Origin: Arachnopeziza araneosa
Taxonomy: Eukaryota; Ascomycota; Leotiomycetes; Helotiales; Arachnopezizaceae
DNA length: 64,000 nucleotides
Direction: 5' to 3'
Assembly: GCA_003988855.1 (NCBI GenBank)
Contig: QYAI01000043.1
Span: 62,001-126,000, forward strand
Part shown: one piece after another, positions 1 through 11,040 of the stretch
Numbering within the stretch: position 1 is the stretch's first letter
Layout: each line of letters starts with the position of its first letter
Position numbers and translations under genes: made by a program
The notes under the pieces: model-generated
Databases searched by the model: none
The model's input: only the letters and a program-made list of their open reading frames with translations
What the model was told of the DNA's origin: nothing

Positions 1-37
1 GAAGCCGTCATTCACGTATGTCAGCTGACATTTGTAG

Positions 38-3000
38 ACTGTCCTCGCTTCCATTGCCGCAAATCATTTGATGCAAGAAATGAAACCAAATCCTGTACTT
101 TGTCTCTTCCTCGAGAAGAAGCCATCCACCCCTCATTCCGTCAAGAATCTCCTGGGAAGTCTTTTGAAGCAGCTGATACAGTACCGAGAAGATGGCATTA
201 ATCCGGCCATCGTCGACGTCTATCAAAAAGCTAAACGTTTCGATATTCCCGCGCCGGAGGAAACCGAGGTTCGAGATCTCTTGGAGAAAGAAATGGCGAT
301 TCCTGATTCAGTATTCATCATCGTTGATGCACTAGACGAGACGTCTGATGAAATCCGCAGATGGGTCGAGAAGAACCTCCGGGATTTCGCGGGTGGAAGA
401 GTAAAGCTTCTCACGACCACCAGACCGGATGAAGTCCGAACTAATATCCTAATAAGTTGTGATGCTTGTGATAAAGAGGATTTGAGCTTCTTCTACAACT
501 GTACAGAATGCCCTCAAGATAACAGGCGCCGGGTCGACTTGTGCCAAGACTGTAAAGAAAAAAATGAAGTATGCCCGAGGGACTCATTACATGAATTCCG
601 GGCCAAGGATAGTGTTGATATTACCATCTACACACCCGAAGAAGATTTGAAACTCTACGTAGGAGCCACAATCAAAGATCAGATGCCTCCAAAAGACGAA
701 GACACGAGTCTAGCCATGCGCGGAGGAAGCGTCCTTGGCTACGAATGTCGAGAAAATCCCACGCTTTTTGAAGAAATCGTTTCTGCGATTGCCAAAAACG
801 TTGACGGAAGGTTTCTTTTAGCCAAACAGTATACCAAGTCGTTAGGAAGCAAGATGACAAAGAAGAAGATTAGGAAAGCGGTGACAGACATGGAGAAGGG
901 AAGATACAATCTGTCTGATATGATTGACAAGATGTACGAAGAAGACATGAAAGTTCGTATTCTGGCACAAGAAGGCGAGAAGAAAACTACTGCACTTCAT
1001 ATCTTGTCTGTGGTAGCCAGAGCGCATAGGAATCTTACATTGAAGGAACTACAACATGCGCTCGCTACAGAAGAGGGTGATGAAGAATACGACCCCGATG
1101 GCGAGTTAGCTCGACAAACTATCCTCAATCTGACCAAAGGTCTCATCCGGATAGACAGAGACAAAGAAGCTACAGTCCGACTCGATCACCGAACGCTAGA
1201 AGAATACTTCGAGAAGACCTGGAAGCAATGGTTTGACCGAGCAGAGATCGACCTTGCTAATACCTGCCTGTGGTACCTAAGTCTCGACACCTTCTCTCGA
1301 CCCTGTGAGAATATCGAAGAATTCCCCGCCAAACAAGAGTCACATCCATTCATTTCCTACGCGCTCCAATACTGGGGTGATCATGTACGAGAAGCAGGTC
1401 CAGAGGTCGAGGCAGCAGCTGTGAAATATGTCAACGACCAATCGCGTCTAGACGCTTATATTCAAGCTGCATGGGCAGCCGATATTCACGAGCACGATCG
1501 CTGGGACGTCAGAAGAACAATCCACCCACTGCATATATGTGCTTGGTTTGACTTGGCGGCTACGATTCCATTCTTGGATTATTCGAATTTGGATGTCAGA
1601 GAAGGCACTTATGGTCAGACGCCTTTAATGTACGCATGTCGCAGAGGAAATGAGAATGTTACTCGGTATCTCCTGTCGTTTGGCGCAGATATGAATAAAG
1701 TTAGTGGTAGAGGCAGGACAGCACTTTCTGAAGCGGTATTTCGCGGGAATACAAAAATCGTGGAATTACTTCTTGATCCACAACTTCGCGGCTTAGAGGT
1801 CCATGTTAACGAGATCAATCCGTTGAATTGCAATCGGACTGCACTCATGGAAGCGGTCGATTTTGGATATCAAGAGATTGCCATTGCTATAGCGAAACAT
1901 CCAAATCTGGCAATCAACTTCCAAGATTCTGATGGAGTCACCGCATTGGCCATAGCAGCATCTGAAGGGCAAACTAAGGTTGTGAAAGCTATGCTGGAAC
2001 TTTCAGATATTGATGTCAATGTTCAAGAGCACAGTATGAACAGAACAGCATTGATCATGGCAGCTGATGGTGATCATTGGGAGGTAGTAGAGCTACTCCT
2101 ACGGCACGGTGCAGACCCCAATCTTGAGGACTCAACAGGAGGAACGGCCATGCTAAGAGCCGTCGAAGCGGGTAGCTTTAAAGCATTCTCAACAATGCTC
2201 AAGTTCCGACTCGATCTAGACTGCACAGACGAGGACGGTAAAGGATTATTGCACTATGCAGCAGAGAATGGACACCGAGAAATTCTCGTTGTGTTATTGG
2301 AGAAGAATGTACCAGTAAACAAACCTGATACGATTGGCATGACGCCCTTTCACAGCGCCTGCAAATCTGGCGAAGTCGAAACAGCTTCTCTCCTCCTCGA
2401 GAACGGCGCTGATATCACTCGTCGAGATTCTCAGGGCCGAAGTCCCATTGAAATAGCCTGGCAGTACGGCCATCACGAGGTAGTCGACCTCTGCAAAGAG
2501 AAATGTCCACACGAACACATCGACCCCCCAACATCAGAGGCTCAACTTCCCCTCTGGTCTCTAGCAGCACTCAAACATTCGCATCTCATCTCTTCCGCCA
2601 TCGCCGCCGACCCAATGCAACTAACCCTCAAAGAGCCTGGCACGGAAAATACAGCGCTTCATTGCGCAATCATAGACAACAGCGACAGTGACGAGAAGAA
2701 AGAGCTAGGCGTGCAAATCCTACGAGATCTCCTCTCAGCATCACAACACCATCTCGATACGCCCGATAAATGCAACCGGACGCCTCTTCACCTCGCAGCC
2801 GTATACCGGAACACATCGGCCGCCAAAGTCCTCTTGGAACACGAACCCTCTCTCGACGTTGAAGATCGATTCGGCCTCACACCCCTAGCAATCGCCTACA
2901 CGAACCAAAAATACGACCTAGCGATCCTCCTCATCGAAGCAGAAGCCCATATCGATCGCAGTAAAGTGGGTCTGCAAACACTGCTATTTGAAGCCATTCA

Positions 3001-3454
3001 ACAGCAGTCCACGCACGCGGTGAAGAATCTCATTCGTGCGGGGGCGGATGTCCTCGCGCAGGACGAGCGCGGACAGACGGCTTTTCAGCTAGCGAAGAGG
3101 ATTGATGGGGGAAGTATGCTCGAGGTGGTCAATCAGATGCACAGTTTCGTCTGGACGTCGGAACGGGAGAAGCAGAAGGGCAAGTTGTCTGGCGAGGTCG
3201 AGATTACCACCACCGAACTGGTAGATGCGAAGGAGATGAAGGATATTCCATTCCGCCCTTTCCAGTCGCCCAAGATCGAGTTGGAAGAAAGATCTGTGTT
3301 TGAAGACCAGAAGAAAGCCAGCCAGAAGGCCGTGGAGGTCAGTGTAAATGTGAGAGGGCAACCCGTGGTGGTGGTGGTGGACGAGAAGCGTTTCCCCTCG
3401 GTCCCGACAACCGCGATACATGTCGCCGAGGAGAGGGAGATGATCTACGCGTGA
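38..3454 (+). CDS. NACHT-ZZ-ankyrin repeat NLR-like receptor (5' partial)
   Basis: This is the C-terminal 1,138 residues of a fungal NLR-like protein; the N-terminus lies left of the window. An intron acceptor (TAG at 35-37, branch-like CTGAC at 25-29) opens the exon with TVLASIAANHL, the residues that normally follow the P-loop GK in NACHT domains, so the intron cuts inside Walker A. Walker B (VFIIVDALDE) is encoded near 308-340 and a sensor-like TTRPDE near 416-433. A ZZ-type zinc finger follows (CDAC, CTEC and CQDC pairs, about 460-600), and the NACHT/winged-helix part resumes at ITIYTPEEDL. From about residue 490 I count roughly 14 ankyrin-type repeats. The last 100 residues are charged and have no recognised domain. 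Fungal NLRs of this design are linked to non-self recognition and programmed cell death; that role is inferred here. There is no frame break from the ankyrin region to the stop. Confidence 0.85.
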   Translation, partial: TVLASIAANHLMQEMKPNPVLCLFLEKKPSTPHSVKNLLGSLLKQLIQYREDGINPAIVDVYQKAKRFDIPAPEETEVRDLLEKEMAIPDSVFIIVDALDETSDEIRRWVEKNLRDFAGGRVKLLTTTRPDEVRTNILISCDACDKEDLSFFYNCTECPQDNRRRVDLCQDCKEKNEVCPRDSLHEFRAKDSVDITIYTPEEDLKLYVGATIKDQMPPKDEDTSLAMRGGSVLGYECRENPTLFEEIVSAIAKNVDGRFLLAKQYTKSLGSKMTKKKIRKAVTDMEKGRYNLSDMIDKMYEEDMKVRILAQEGEKKTTALHILSVVARAHRNLTLKELQHALATEEGDEEYDPDGELARQTILNLTKGLIRIDRDKEATVRLDHRTLEEYFEKTWKQWFDRAEIDLANTCLWYLSLDTFSRPCENIEEFPAKQESHPFISYALQYWGDHVREAGPEVEAAAVKYVNDQSRLDAYIQAAWAADIHEHDRWDVRRTIHPLHICAWFDLAATIPFLDYSNLDVREGTYGQTPLMYACRRGNENVTRYLLSFGADMNKVSGRGRTALSEAVFRGNTKIVELLLDPQLRGLEVHVNEINPLNCNRTALMEAVDFGYQEIAIAIAKHPNLAINFQDSDGVTALAIAASEGQTKVVKAMLELSDIDVNVQEHSMNRTALIMAADGDHWEVVELLLRHGADPNLEDSTGGTAMLRAVEAGSFKAFSTMLKFRLDLDCTDEDGKGLLHYAAENGHREILVVLLEKNVPVNKPDTIGMTPFHSACKSGEVETASLLLENGADITRRDSQGRSPIEIAWQYGHHEVVDLCKEKCPHEHIDPPTSEAQLPLWSLAALKHSHLISSAIAADPMQLTLKEPGTENTALHCAIIDNSDSDEKKELGVQILRDLLSASQHHLDTPDKCNRTPLHLAAVYRNTSAAKVLLEHEPSLDVEDRFGLTPLAIAYTNQKYDLAILLIEAEAHIDRSKVGLQTLLFEAIQQQSTHAVKNLIRAGADVLAQDERGQTAFQLAKRIDGGSMLEVVNQMHSFVWTSEREKQKGKLSGEVEITTTELVDAKEMKDIPFRPFQSPKIELEERSVFEDQKKASQKAVEVSVNVRGQPVVVVVDEKRFPSVPTTAIHVAEEREMIYA

Positions 3455-3947
3455 AACACAGATTCGATACCGTAGACGAGCTGAGACAATGCTTCTTTTT
3501 ATTCGCCGCCCGATGCGAGAGGTCCAGAGGCGTTTGGTCATCCGCGCGCCCCCATTGGTAGAGGAGCGAGTTACTATATGCAGACGTCGAGGTGACATGC
3601 AGAAAGCTCCGAAGCACAAAAGCTCCGAGATCCAACCCCCCAACTCAGCCTCTCTCCCGCTCCGCACCTCACGTCTCGGGTTAATCTCACCTGCGGTGTA
3701 ACCCGTTTAACCTCCGTATGAACAAGCGCAAGTGTAAAAATAGAAGCCAGCACAAAGGGACGACGGAGAGGAGGAGGTGGGGCCGTGGGACGAACCCTAA
3801 CCCTATAACCTTCCTATTATGTGGAGCGGTCCTTGCCCTCGTGTAGATCGCGGTCTGAGCGAGATCATGTAGCATCAAGATGTTGACAAATACTGTACAT
3901 GTGCTCTAAAGTCTTGGTTGGCCATTTTATATTGCGCTGATGTGGTA
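3455..3947. other. intergenic, convergent 3' ends
   Basis: This gap lies between the stop of the NLR-like gene and the stop of the minus-strand regulator. It holds two tandem CCCTAA units near 3793-3805, too short to call a telomeric tract. I see no gene in it. Confidence 0.5.
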
Positions 3948-6381
3948 TTATCTACTCCGTAAATCTTCCATTCCTCCTCCCCCTTCTCGGAGCAGGCTTC
4001 GTAGCATCCCAAGGGTATCTTCACAACCTACTTCCATGCCCATCAATACTTCTGGACTCCCTTTACTACTTATTACTAATTGGGTAATGAGCCAGTAGTT
4101 GTAGCCGTTCCGGAAGAAACCGAGACTGGCCCAGGCGGCATTCGTGGTGTTGGCGCGGATGTTAACCCAGAGGGCGTGCCATTTGGCGAGGGCGGCTTTG
4201 ATTTGTGCTATATTATCAGCGGGATTGGAGTTTAAACTCGAGTGATTTGAGCTTGATGCGAGAGTGGATGGCTGTGGGGTTGAAGAGCCAGAGTTCGATG
4301 CTAAGGAGAGGAGAGCATTGTGTGGCGGGCGGGGTGAGGGAGGGATCGAAGGCGAGAAAAGGGTCATTTGTGTGTGAGTGTAGACATAGAGTACTATATT
4401 CATTAGCAATTAGAATTCAAAAGCAGAGAGATGGCTTACAGTGTATTAAAAGGAACATATCTGTAGGGTTCAGACCGAGTGGATTGCCTTTGTTGCCACC
4501 CACCACGGGTCCTACATTTCCACCGACAACTCCTTTCCCAAACAGGTATTGGAAAGCGTCTGCAGTTGTCAAGTTGCGACTTGCAGTAAATCCTGGTTCT
4601 GTAAAAGGGTGCGGAGAATTGAAAAGGCGCTCTTCGCATGCGAGGTCGAATTTCATCTCAGGGAAGAAGAGCCGGGTGGGGTAGTTGGCGAAAAAGAGAA
4701 GAGCGGAGTCAAAGAGTGATATGATACTTATCAGGCGGATTTGGCACTCCCTTTGAATCCATAATAGCTCATTTTGTGAGTCTGAGAAATCGTGCCGCGC
4801 TTTTGTGAGGTTGAGTCGCCGCGCAACCTATTCGTTTGTTAGTTCGCAATTAGAGGAAAATGACGAGATATCTTATATGCTCTGGTTTTCAAGTAGACTT
4901 TATAAAGGAATTTTAAGCTTATCGGAATTCAAAGAGGGTAAAGAGATATAATTTACCTTCACAACGGCTCCGAAACGAGTGTCTATCGCCCGTTTCCGTG
5001 ATACCATCGAGCCAGCCCAAAACTGTACGCAAGCAATGATATAGGCAGCTTGGAGATGCTGTAAAGCCAATGGACTCGAAAGCACAGAATCGGAGCGCAT
5101 CATTTGCCGTATCTCGAATTCTTCAGTCATGTCGTCGATGGAAAACGCATAAAACTCTACTAGATCGAGGATGAATTTCGCAGCGGCGACATCTTGGTCG
5201 TCTTTCGAGTAGAGTGCACCCATAACAGTAACCACGCTTAATAGAGGTAATGGTGCCGTTTCGATATTGAACGATGGTGTGTGGAGAATTGGGCAGTGAG
5301 GATGCCAGAATTCAAAGGCAACTTGCACGAACTTCTGAATTCGAGAAGGGGTAAAAATGAAATTCAAGTGCTGAGAGATGTTGGCCTGTTCTTGTGGGCT
5401 AACTTGCAGATACATTGCTCTTTCGAGTATGGCTTGCACAATCGCGGCGCTTTGAACACTTGCGGGTTCCCATTCTCCAGGAAATGGTATGTTGGAAAGG
5501 GGCGGGGCAGCTTCGTTGGAGAATGAGAAAGGTGAAGATAGAAAACGATGGAGGTTCTCATCATCGAAGAGTGACCAGTCTATCGACTCATTGTCCATAC
5601 TGGAAAAAGCGCTGACGCTTCCGCTTTCAGATCCGCTGAAATGTTCGATTCCGGATGATCCCGGGTGTTGAACGTTGCGAAAGTTAAAGAGGTTGCGCCG
5701 TTCGTGGGAAGAAGGAAGTCTAAAGCAGTCGATGAATGACGCCGTTCCAGCGTTGAGCAAAAAACTGATCGATCCACGGTCGGAGTTGCTGTCTTGCATT
5801 CTCGGTGCTGATATTGTGAGAAAGGAGTCTCACGTGATGAGGCACGACTCACTCTCATTTTTCACCACCAAGCCTTTCGATTCCAATCTTGAGAAGGTGC
5901 ACTCGATATTCTTCTGGCGACATGTATTGCATGGGTTTTTGCCATCGCATCCCAATTTCATAGAGGTACACTGTAGACGTCAGATAGACTCGACGTCATT
6001 GGAAATGACCCACGGAATCGCAAGCATGAGAACGCCTTCCACCTCTGGCAGCCTCTGGAATTTGGCGATTTCGTCTCTGGGAACAACTTGGATAGTGATC
6101 CCGCAGGTTATCACTAACTTGGTGAGTTGCCAAGGTTCTGCTGAAGAAGAAACACTAACCTCCTGGTGAAGCCATCACCGCAAAAGATACAAGAATAAGG
6201 CTTGACTCCCGAGTCTGACGTCTATCAGATTCACCGTCGCCGATGGAGAAGACGACTTACGCCGCAATTGATGCCTCTTCAAGTGATCTGTCCTTGAAAA
6301 CCGTTTGGAACATATACTGCACTGAACGCTCTTGCTGTGGGTGGGGCCACCGTTATCCGGCCGAGAGAGGTTTGAAGGCAT
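3948..6381 (-). CDS. transcription factor: C2H2 pair + Zn(II)2Cys6 + fungal_trans domain
   Basis: Seven exons give 692 residues: 6381-6261, 6214-6160, 6113-6014, 5970-5853, 5807-4957, 4827-4440 and 4393-3948. Exons 1-3 encode a C2H2 finger (CSICSKRF...HLKRHQLRH) and a second C2HC-like finger (CIFCGDGF...DHYPSC). The exon 3/4 junction rebuilds a Zn2Cys6 cluster (ACDSC...KLGCDG...PCNTC...IEC). From about residue 240 comes the fungal-specific transcription factor domain, with FWHPHCPILHTPSF and WIQRECQIR near its usual places. This is the mixed-finger class of nuclear regulators. The start at 6381 puts a short leader before the first finger; an in-frame ATG at 6471 is an alternative. The gene diverges from the FAD monooxygenase, which it might control (inference). 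Confidence 0.85.
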
Positions 6382-6738
6382 TGCATCACCAAGAAAGCAG
6401 AGGGAATGTCGACAAGAGAGAGTGGTGGCTGAAACGAAGCCAATAACTCTGAATCGAGTTATGGGAAGCAAGTCTGTGAAGAAAAGGAGGATTCCCTAGG
6501 GAACGTGAAGTTTAAGGTCGAAGCGTGGAGAGCAGCCCGGGGGGGGGGGGTTGGTTGAGGGTTAACTTTCCCCGCAAGTCAGTAGGCGCAGGCTTTGGCC
6601 TTCTTCACCCACATCAGCGTGCTGGGCTGGTCAAAGGCCCCACACCACCTGGGGGGCGGGATATGCGATCGCGTCCGTGAGCGATTATAATGCATAGGAC
6701 GCCGGGACATGAGAAAATCCGCCCTCCTTTTGGGGGCA

Positions 6739-6810
6739 CGCTGGTTGTTGGCTGCTGGTTGCTGGCTGCTGGCTGCTGGCTGCTGGCTGCTGGCTGCTGG
6801 CTGCTGGCTA
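6739..6810. repeat. 7-bp minisatellite (GGCTGCT)n
   Basis: About ten tandem copies of a GGCTGCT heptamer. The first units carry T substitutions (GGTTGTT, GGTTGCT) and the later ones are perfect. Because the unit is 7 bases, copy-number change would shift any reading frame, so this fits non-coding DNA. Confidence 0.9.
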
Positions 6811-6832
6811 GTAATCACCGTCATGGGTCGAG

Positions 6833-6857
6833 TATGTGTGTGTGTGTGTGTGTGTGT
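6833..6857. repeat. (TG)n microsatellite
   Basis: About a dozen TG dinucleotides in a row, some 22 bases after the heptamer minisatellite. Confidence 0.9.
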
Positions 6858-7961
6858 CTCTCCAACGCAAAAGAGATTGGCCAACTCAAGAGGCTTCCAA
6901 GTCTGGAACCAGCTCTCTCCCGTGAAGAGACATCTTGGTGCATCACACCACACCCTCCGTGGAAAACACCACAAGCTAAATCGAGATGGTGAGCGCCCAA
7001 GGTCAAGGCGTCATAGGTGGACCGAGAAGCCACTACCAAAGCGCGACCAGACTCGAACGAGGCATGGGTTGAATCCGTTGCAATGGATCGAAGAATAGAA
7101 CGAGCATCAAGACTGGGCGATGAGACAAAGCAGCCAGGCACTCTCCCGTCGTCGCCACGAGGAAGTTGAGGTCGCAGAGAACGATCAGGCGGAAGCCGAT
7201 GAGGCCAAAGAACGCAGGACAACGCATTTGCAACTGAGCGCGAGAATGGAAGCCTGGAGACGGTTCGCAAGAGAGAGGAAGAGAGCAGAATCACTTGACG
7301 CCCGCTCCTCGTTCACCAGTGCTCATCGCTGAGATGCTGGCAACCTGCCCCAGCGGGAGCTTCCGGGACCAGACATCCGCCACAAACACGGCGAGCTTCA
7401 CTCCAAGCGCTCATGGCACTAGCCAGCTGGGAGAGGATTCACTCAGAGAGATGTCGTTGGAATAAGTATCTCACGAAACGGAGATATTTCTTTTGATAAG
7501 AGGGCTAGCCGGGGAGGAGCCTCTCCACTCGCTTTTCTGGATGAATGTGGCTTCTGGACGTCGGAACGGAAATACTCCTGGGATAAACCAACTGGGCCGT
7601 CCTCACAAGGCTGCATGACTTGAGATGTCGTGTCAAACTTGAGGCTGGACAGAAGCATTGCATTGTCCGAAATCTTGGTCCGATGTACCTATGTACCTAT
7701 TACGTCGTCAAAGACCACAAAGACCTTTTGCAGGGTGGGCCGTTTCGCGTTCGTGTCCCACTTCCTCCTCTGAATTGCTCAGCGCTCACTCAGCATGATT
7801 CAGCTTCAACATGCGCATTGCGGGTGCAGTCCAGCCCGGCTCGAGATCTCGGGAAAGAGGGACAGTCCCTACCTAGCCCTTGCCCTTGGATCGTCATTGT
7901 AGGGGAGGATGCGAGATATCCTCAACTTTCGCTTTGATCCATCTCCTCCACCTCCTTCCAA

Positions 7962-10031
7962 ATGCCCGTCTTCACTGAGTACTCTACTTCCTCCCGTGAT
8001 CTCCGCCTTCTTCCTTCTTTTGCCCCTCCTCTTCCCCGTTTAACCACAGAACCTACAGCTGTACGTGGTCCAGTAGAGAAGTATGAAGTCGTGATAGCCG
8101 GAGTAGGTACCTCTTCATCCATGCATGGTCGAGCATACTCACCCCTCCCTAGGCAGGACCAGCCGGTCTGTTTCTCCAGCTTCTCCTCGCACGCTACGGT
8201 CTCTCGGATTCCTCACTCTTATGCATCGATGCGAAACCCACCGCGCTCAAGTCAGGCCAAGCAGATGGTTTACAACCCCGGACCCTCGAAGTACTGAAGA
8301 GTTTGGGGTTGGCAGATGAGATCCTGACCGAAGGTTGTCAGATGTGGCAAGTGGCATTCTATAATCCAGCTACCTTGAATGGAATACGGACAGTGGAAAG
8401 GACATCTATCGTGCCAGATGTTGCCGTCCCAGCGCGGTTTCTGCACGAAGTTACCATACATCAAGGCCGAATCGAACGTATATTCGAAGACGATTTGAGC
8501 CGATACTCCTCTCGTGGAGTCCAGCGTTCCACTAAGCTCACAAAGGTATTCTTGGACGAAGAGGGAGACGCGGAATTTCCAGTCGTAGTAGAAGTTGAAA
8601 GTCCAGCAGGCCCAAGAGCCATCCGCACAAAACATCTTGTTGGAGCAGATGGAGCCCATTCCCTAGTTCGCAGATCAGTGGATCTGAAACTCGAAGGAGA
8701 GACTTCAGATTTTATCTGGGGTGTTATGGACTTTGTGGCCGAAACAGACTTCCCTGACATCAGGAGACGATGTGCAATACACTCAGATAATGGTAGTGTA
8801 ATGATTATCCCAAGAGAAAGAATTGCGACGGGCGAATATTTAACACGACTATATGTGCATATTCAGGACGAAGTAACTCCAGATGAAGATATCGCTGCTG
8901 AAGAGGGTATCAAAGGCACTAATAAAAATGATGCCAAAGCACGACGAGCGAAGATTACCATGGAGAGCATCTTGGCACAGGCTCAAGAGGTGTTGCAGCC
9001 TTATTATATCAAACCAAGAAGGGAAGACGCTGTAGACTGGTGGGCCGCATACCAGATTGGACAACGCGTGGCCGAAAGTTTTACAAAGAAGGACTCCAAA
9101 GGCGTTGATAGGATTTTCATCGTCGGAGATGGTATTCAACCTCCCAACCAAGAACCCAACATGCTAACACCCTGAAGCATGCCATACTCATTCTCCCAAA
9201 GCCGGCCAAGGAATGAACGTTTCCATGATGGATTCATACAACCTTTCATGGAAACTCATCTACGCTCTAAATGGCTTAGCACCTCAAGACTCATCGTCCA
9301 AGGTTAATTTTCTAGACACGTTCCAGACGGAGCGCTTAACGATTGCGAAGGAATTAATCGCTTTCGACAAAGAGTTCTCGTCCATGTTCTCTGGGAAAAT
9401 TGGGACGGAAGATGGACTAGGGCTCACCCACGAGCAGTTCCTGGAGGTCTTCAGCACTGGCAACGGGTTCACCAGTGGCTGTGGGATTGAGTATCCTGAG
9501 AATCTGCTGGTGGAGAAGATATCACAAGATGGTGTTATCACAGGAACAGATTACCTTAGAGGCGTTCTCCGACCCGGGAGACGGTTGCTGAACGTTCGAG
9601 TTAGACGTCATGCTGATGGCAACCCGAGAGACCTCCATGATGATTTACCTTCCACTGGACGTTTTCGCATTCTTGTTCTGACTTCAACTGATCTTCTCAG
9701 CGCTTCTGGGAGATCATCGATTGGTCTCTCGCAGATTGACTCGATAATATCTCGATTCCCGGCCGGTGTTGTTGAGCTTATTGTTTTGAACCCTCTCAAG
9801 TCTGATACATTTGTCTGGAAGGATCTCCCGGCTTTGGTCAAGAGTCAAGCAGAGATGAGATTTTACAATGGTACAGAATTAGAAGATGCATACAGTACCT
9901 ATGGTGTGAGCAAGAAGAAGGGGGCTATTGCTGTTGTAAGACCCGACGGATATGTTGGCATTGTTGTAGCATTGGATGACGTTGCGAATATCCGGAGATA
10001 CCTGAAGAAGTGCTTACGCGAGGAAACCTGA
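7962..10031 (+). CDS. FAD-dependent aromatic monooxygenase (phenol 2-monooxygenase-like)
   Basis: Three exons (7962-8106, 8157-9131, 9178-10031) give 657 residues. The first junction rebuilds the dinucleotide-binding motif VVIAGVGPAGL, the GxGxxG that binds FAD. The DG motif follows as VGADGAHSLVRRSV, and the second junction rebuilds the GD motif FIVGDACHTHSPKAGQGMN. The C-terminal 200 residues look like the thioredoxin-like dimerisation domain of phenol hydroxylases. The family hydroxylates phenols using NADPH and O2; the exact substrate cannot be read from sequence. No signal peptide is seen, so it is probably cytosolic. The introns are 50 and 46 bases, the second with a GCTAAC branch point. 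It shares the strand with the tyrosinase 1 kb downstream. Confidence 0.9.
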
Positions 10032-11040
10032 GAGTTGTGACGACGGCTTTGGTCGCGATTCAGATGCTTGAAGACGAAATCCAGAAGCGATTACTCAGCT
10101 CCGGATGCCAAGCGTAACTTACTGTACATGTGTTCTAGATAGTCATCCTTATCTACCGTTTAGGAATTTATCTCAACTGGTCGTACCACAACCATAAGTC
10201 ATCATGTGATTCCTAAGGGCAAGCAGAATGGAATGAAGGCTTTTCAGCCTCTTTGCATCACACCCTCAGCACCGAACGACCAAGTCGGACTTTTCGGGCC
10301 TCCGTATTATTATTATTACTTTTACGATGCGGGGTGCCATGACCAGAAACACCCAGCGCTTTCAATTCCGAGCTCTCCATAGAACACGCTCTGTCGTAAA
10401 ACACCAGATATGAATGATGAAGCTCAAGTCGCACACCGACGGCTTGCCTTGCAGGCGGTGTCCAGAGAGGCCCGGATTGCGAATTCTCGTCAATGGTAAG
10501 CTTCTCAGTGCTGACGCTTCCAGTGCTTATCACAGACGGTCGAATCCGGATGGGTCAAGATGCTCCTGTTAAGGTTTGCCTCTGCAAGCCACTCGCTGCG
10601 ACAGCTCAGAGCATTCTCTGGGCAGTGCCTGAGCAGCAAATGACCTCACAAGGCTGATGGTTCACGGCGGAAGCATATGCAGGAGCTGAGTCGGCGCATC
10701 CAGTCAGAAGGAGGAAGCGGGACGCCACACGAACACACAGGTCAGCGTGCGATACGATGACTGCAGACTCGGCCTGGGTGAAAAACGCCTGTGCCCCGCT
10801 TGAGGAGGCACTGAGTGGTGGTGGCTCAGCTTTCAGGTTGACCGTGGGCTTGGAGGGGTAGGTGAGCTGTCGCTTTGGGACAGCTTTCCTCCGTCTGATA
10901 TCTTGCATCCTTCATCTCTCTCTTTTCAAGCTTCAATCTTCCGTTACTGCACACCTTCTGTCTTCACCTCCTTTTCGCTTTGTCTTCACAGCACTCCTTC
11001 ATCAGAACAACTTGAATTACAGCATCACATCAAAAGCATC
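10032..11040. promoter_or_regulatory. intergenic / tyrosinase upstream region
   Basis: No gene is visible. There is a short ATT trinucleotide run near 10304-10316. A long pyrimidine-rich tract (about 10885-11030) directly precedes the tyrosinase ATG, a common layout for well-transcribed fungal genes. Confidence 0.5.

Larger units (their letters stand above)
6382..7961. other. divergent promoter region with simple repeats
   Basis: This 1.6 kb gap separates the 5' ends of the transcription factor and the FAD monooxygenase. It contains a 12-base G run (6539-6550), a 7-bp minisatellite and a TG tract, listed separately. Open frames here come from the repeats and show no domain. A CT-rich stretch at about 7920-8035 surrounds the monooxygenase start. 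Confidence 0.6.

Noticed and set aside
3089..3701. 192-residue minus-strand frame and others at the end of the NLR-like gene
   Set aside because: Antisense shadow of the coding strand and its 3' flank; Arg/Ser/Leu-rich composition without features.
3793..3805. Two telomere-like CCCTAA repeats
   Set aside because: Only two units, far from a chromosome end in context; expected by chance.
6579..7294. Several overlapping open frames on both strands (up to 157 residues)
   Set aside because: They translate the minisatellite and TG tract or run antisense to each other, with no domain or splice logic.
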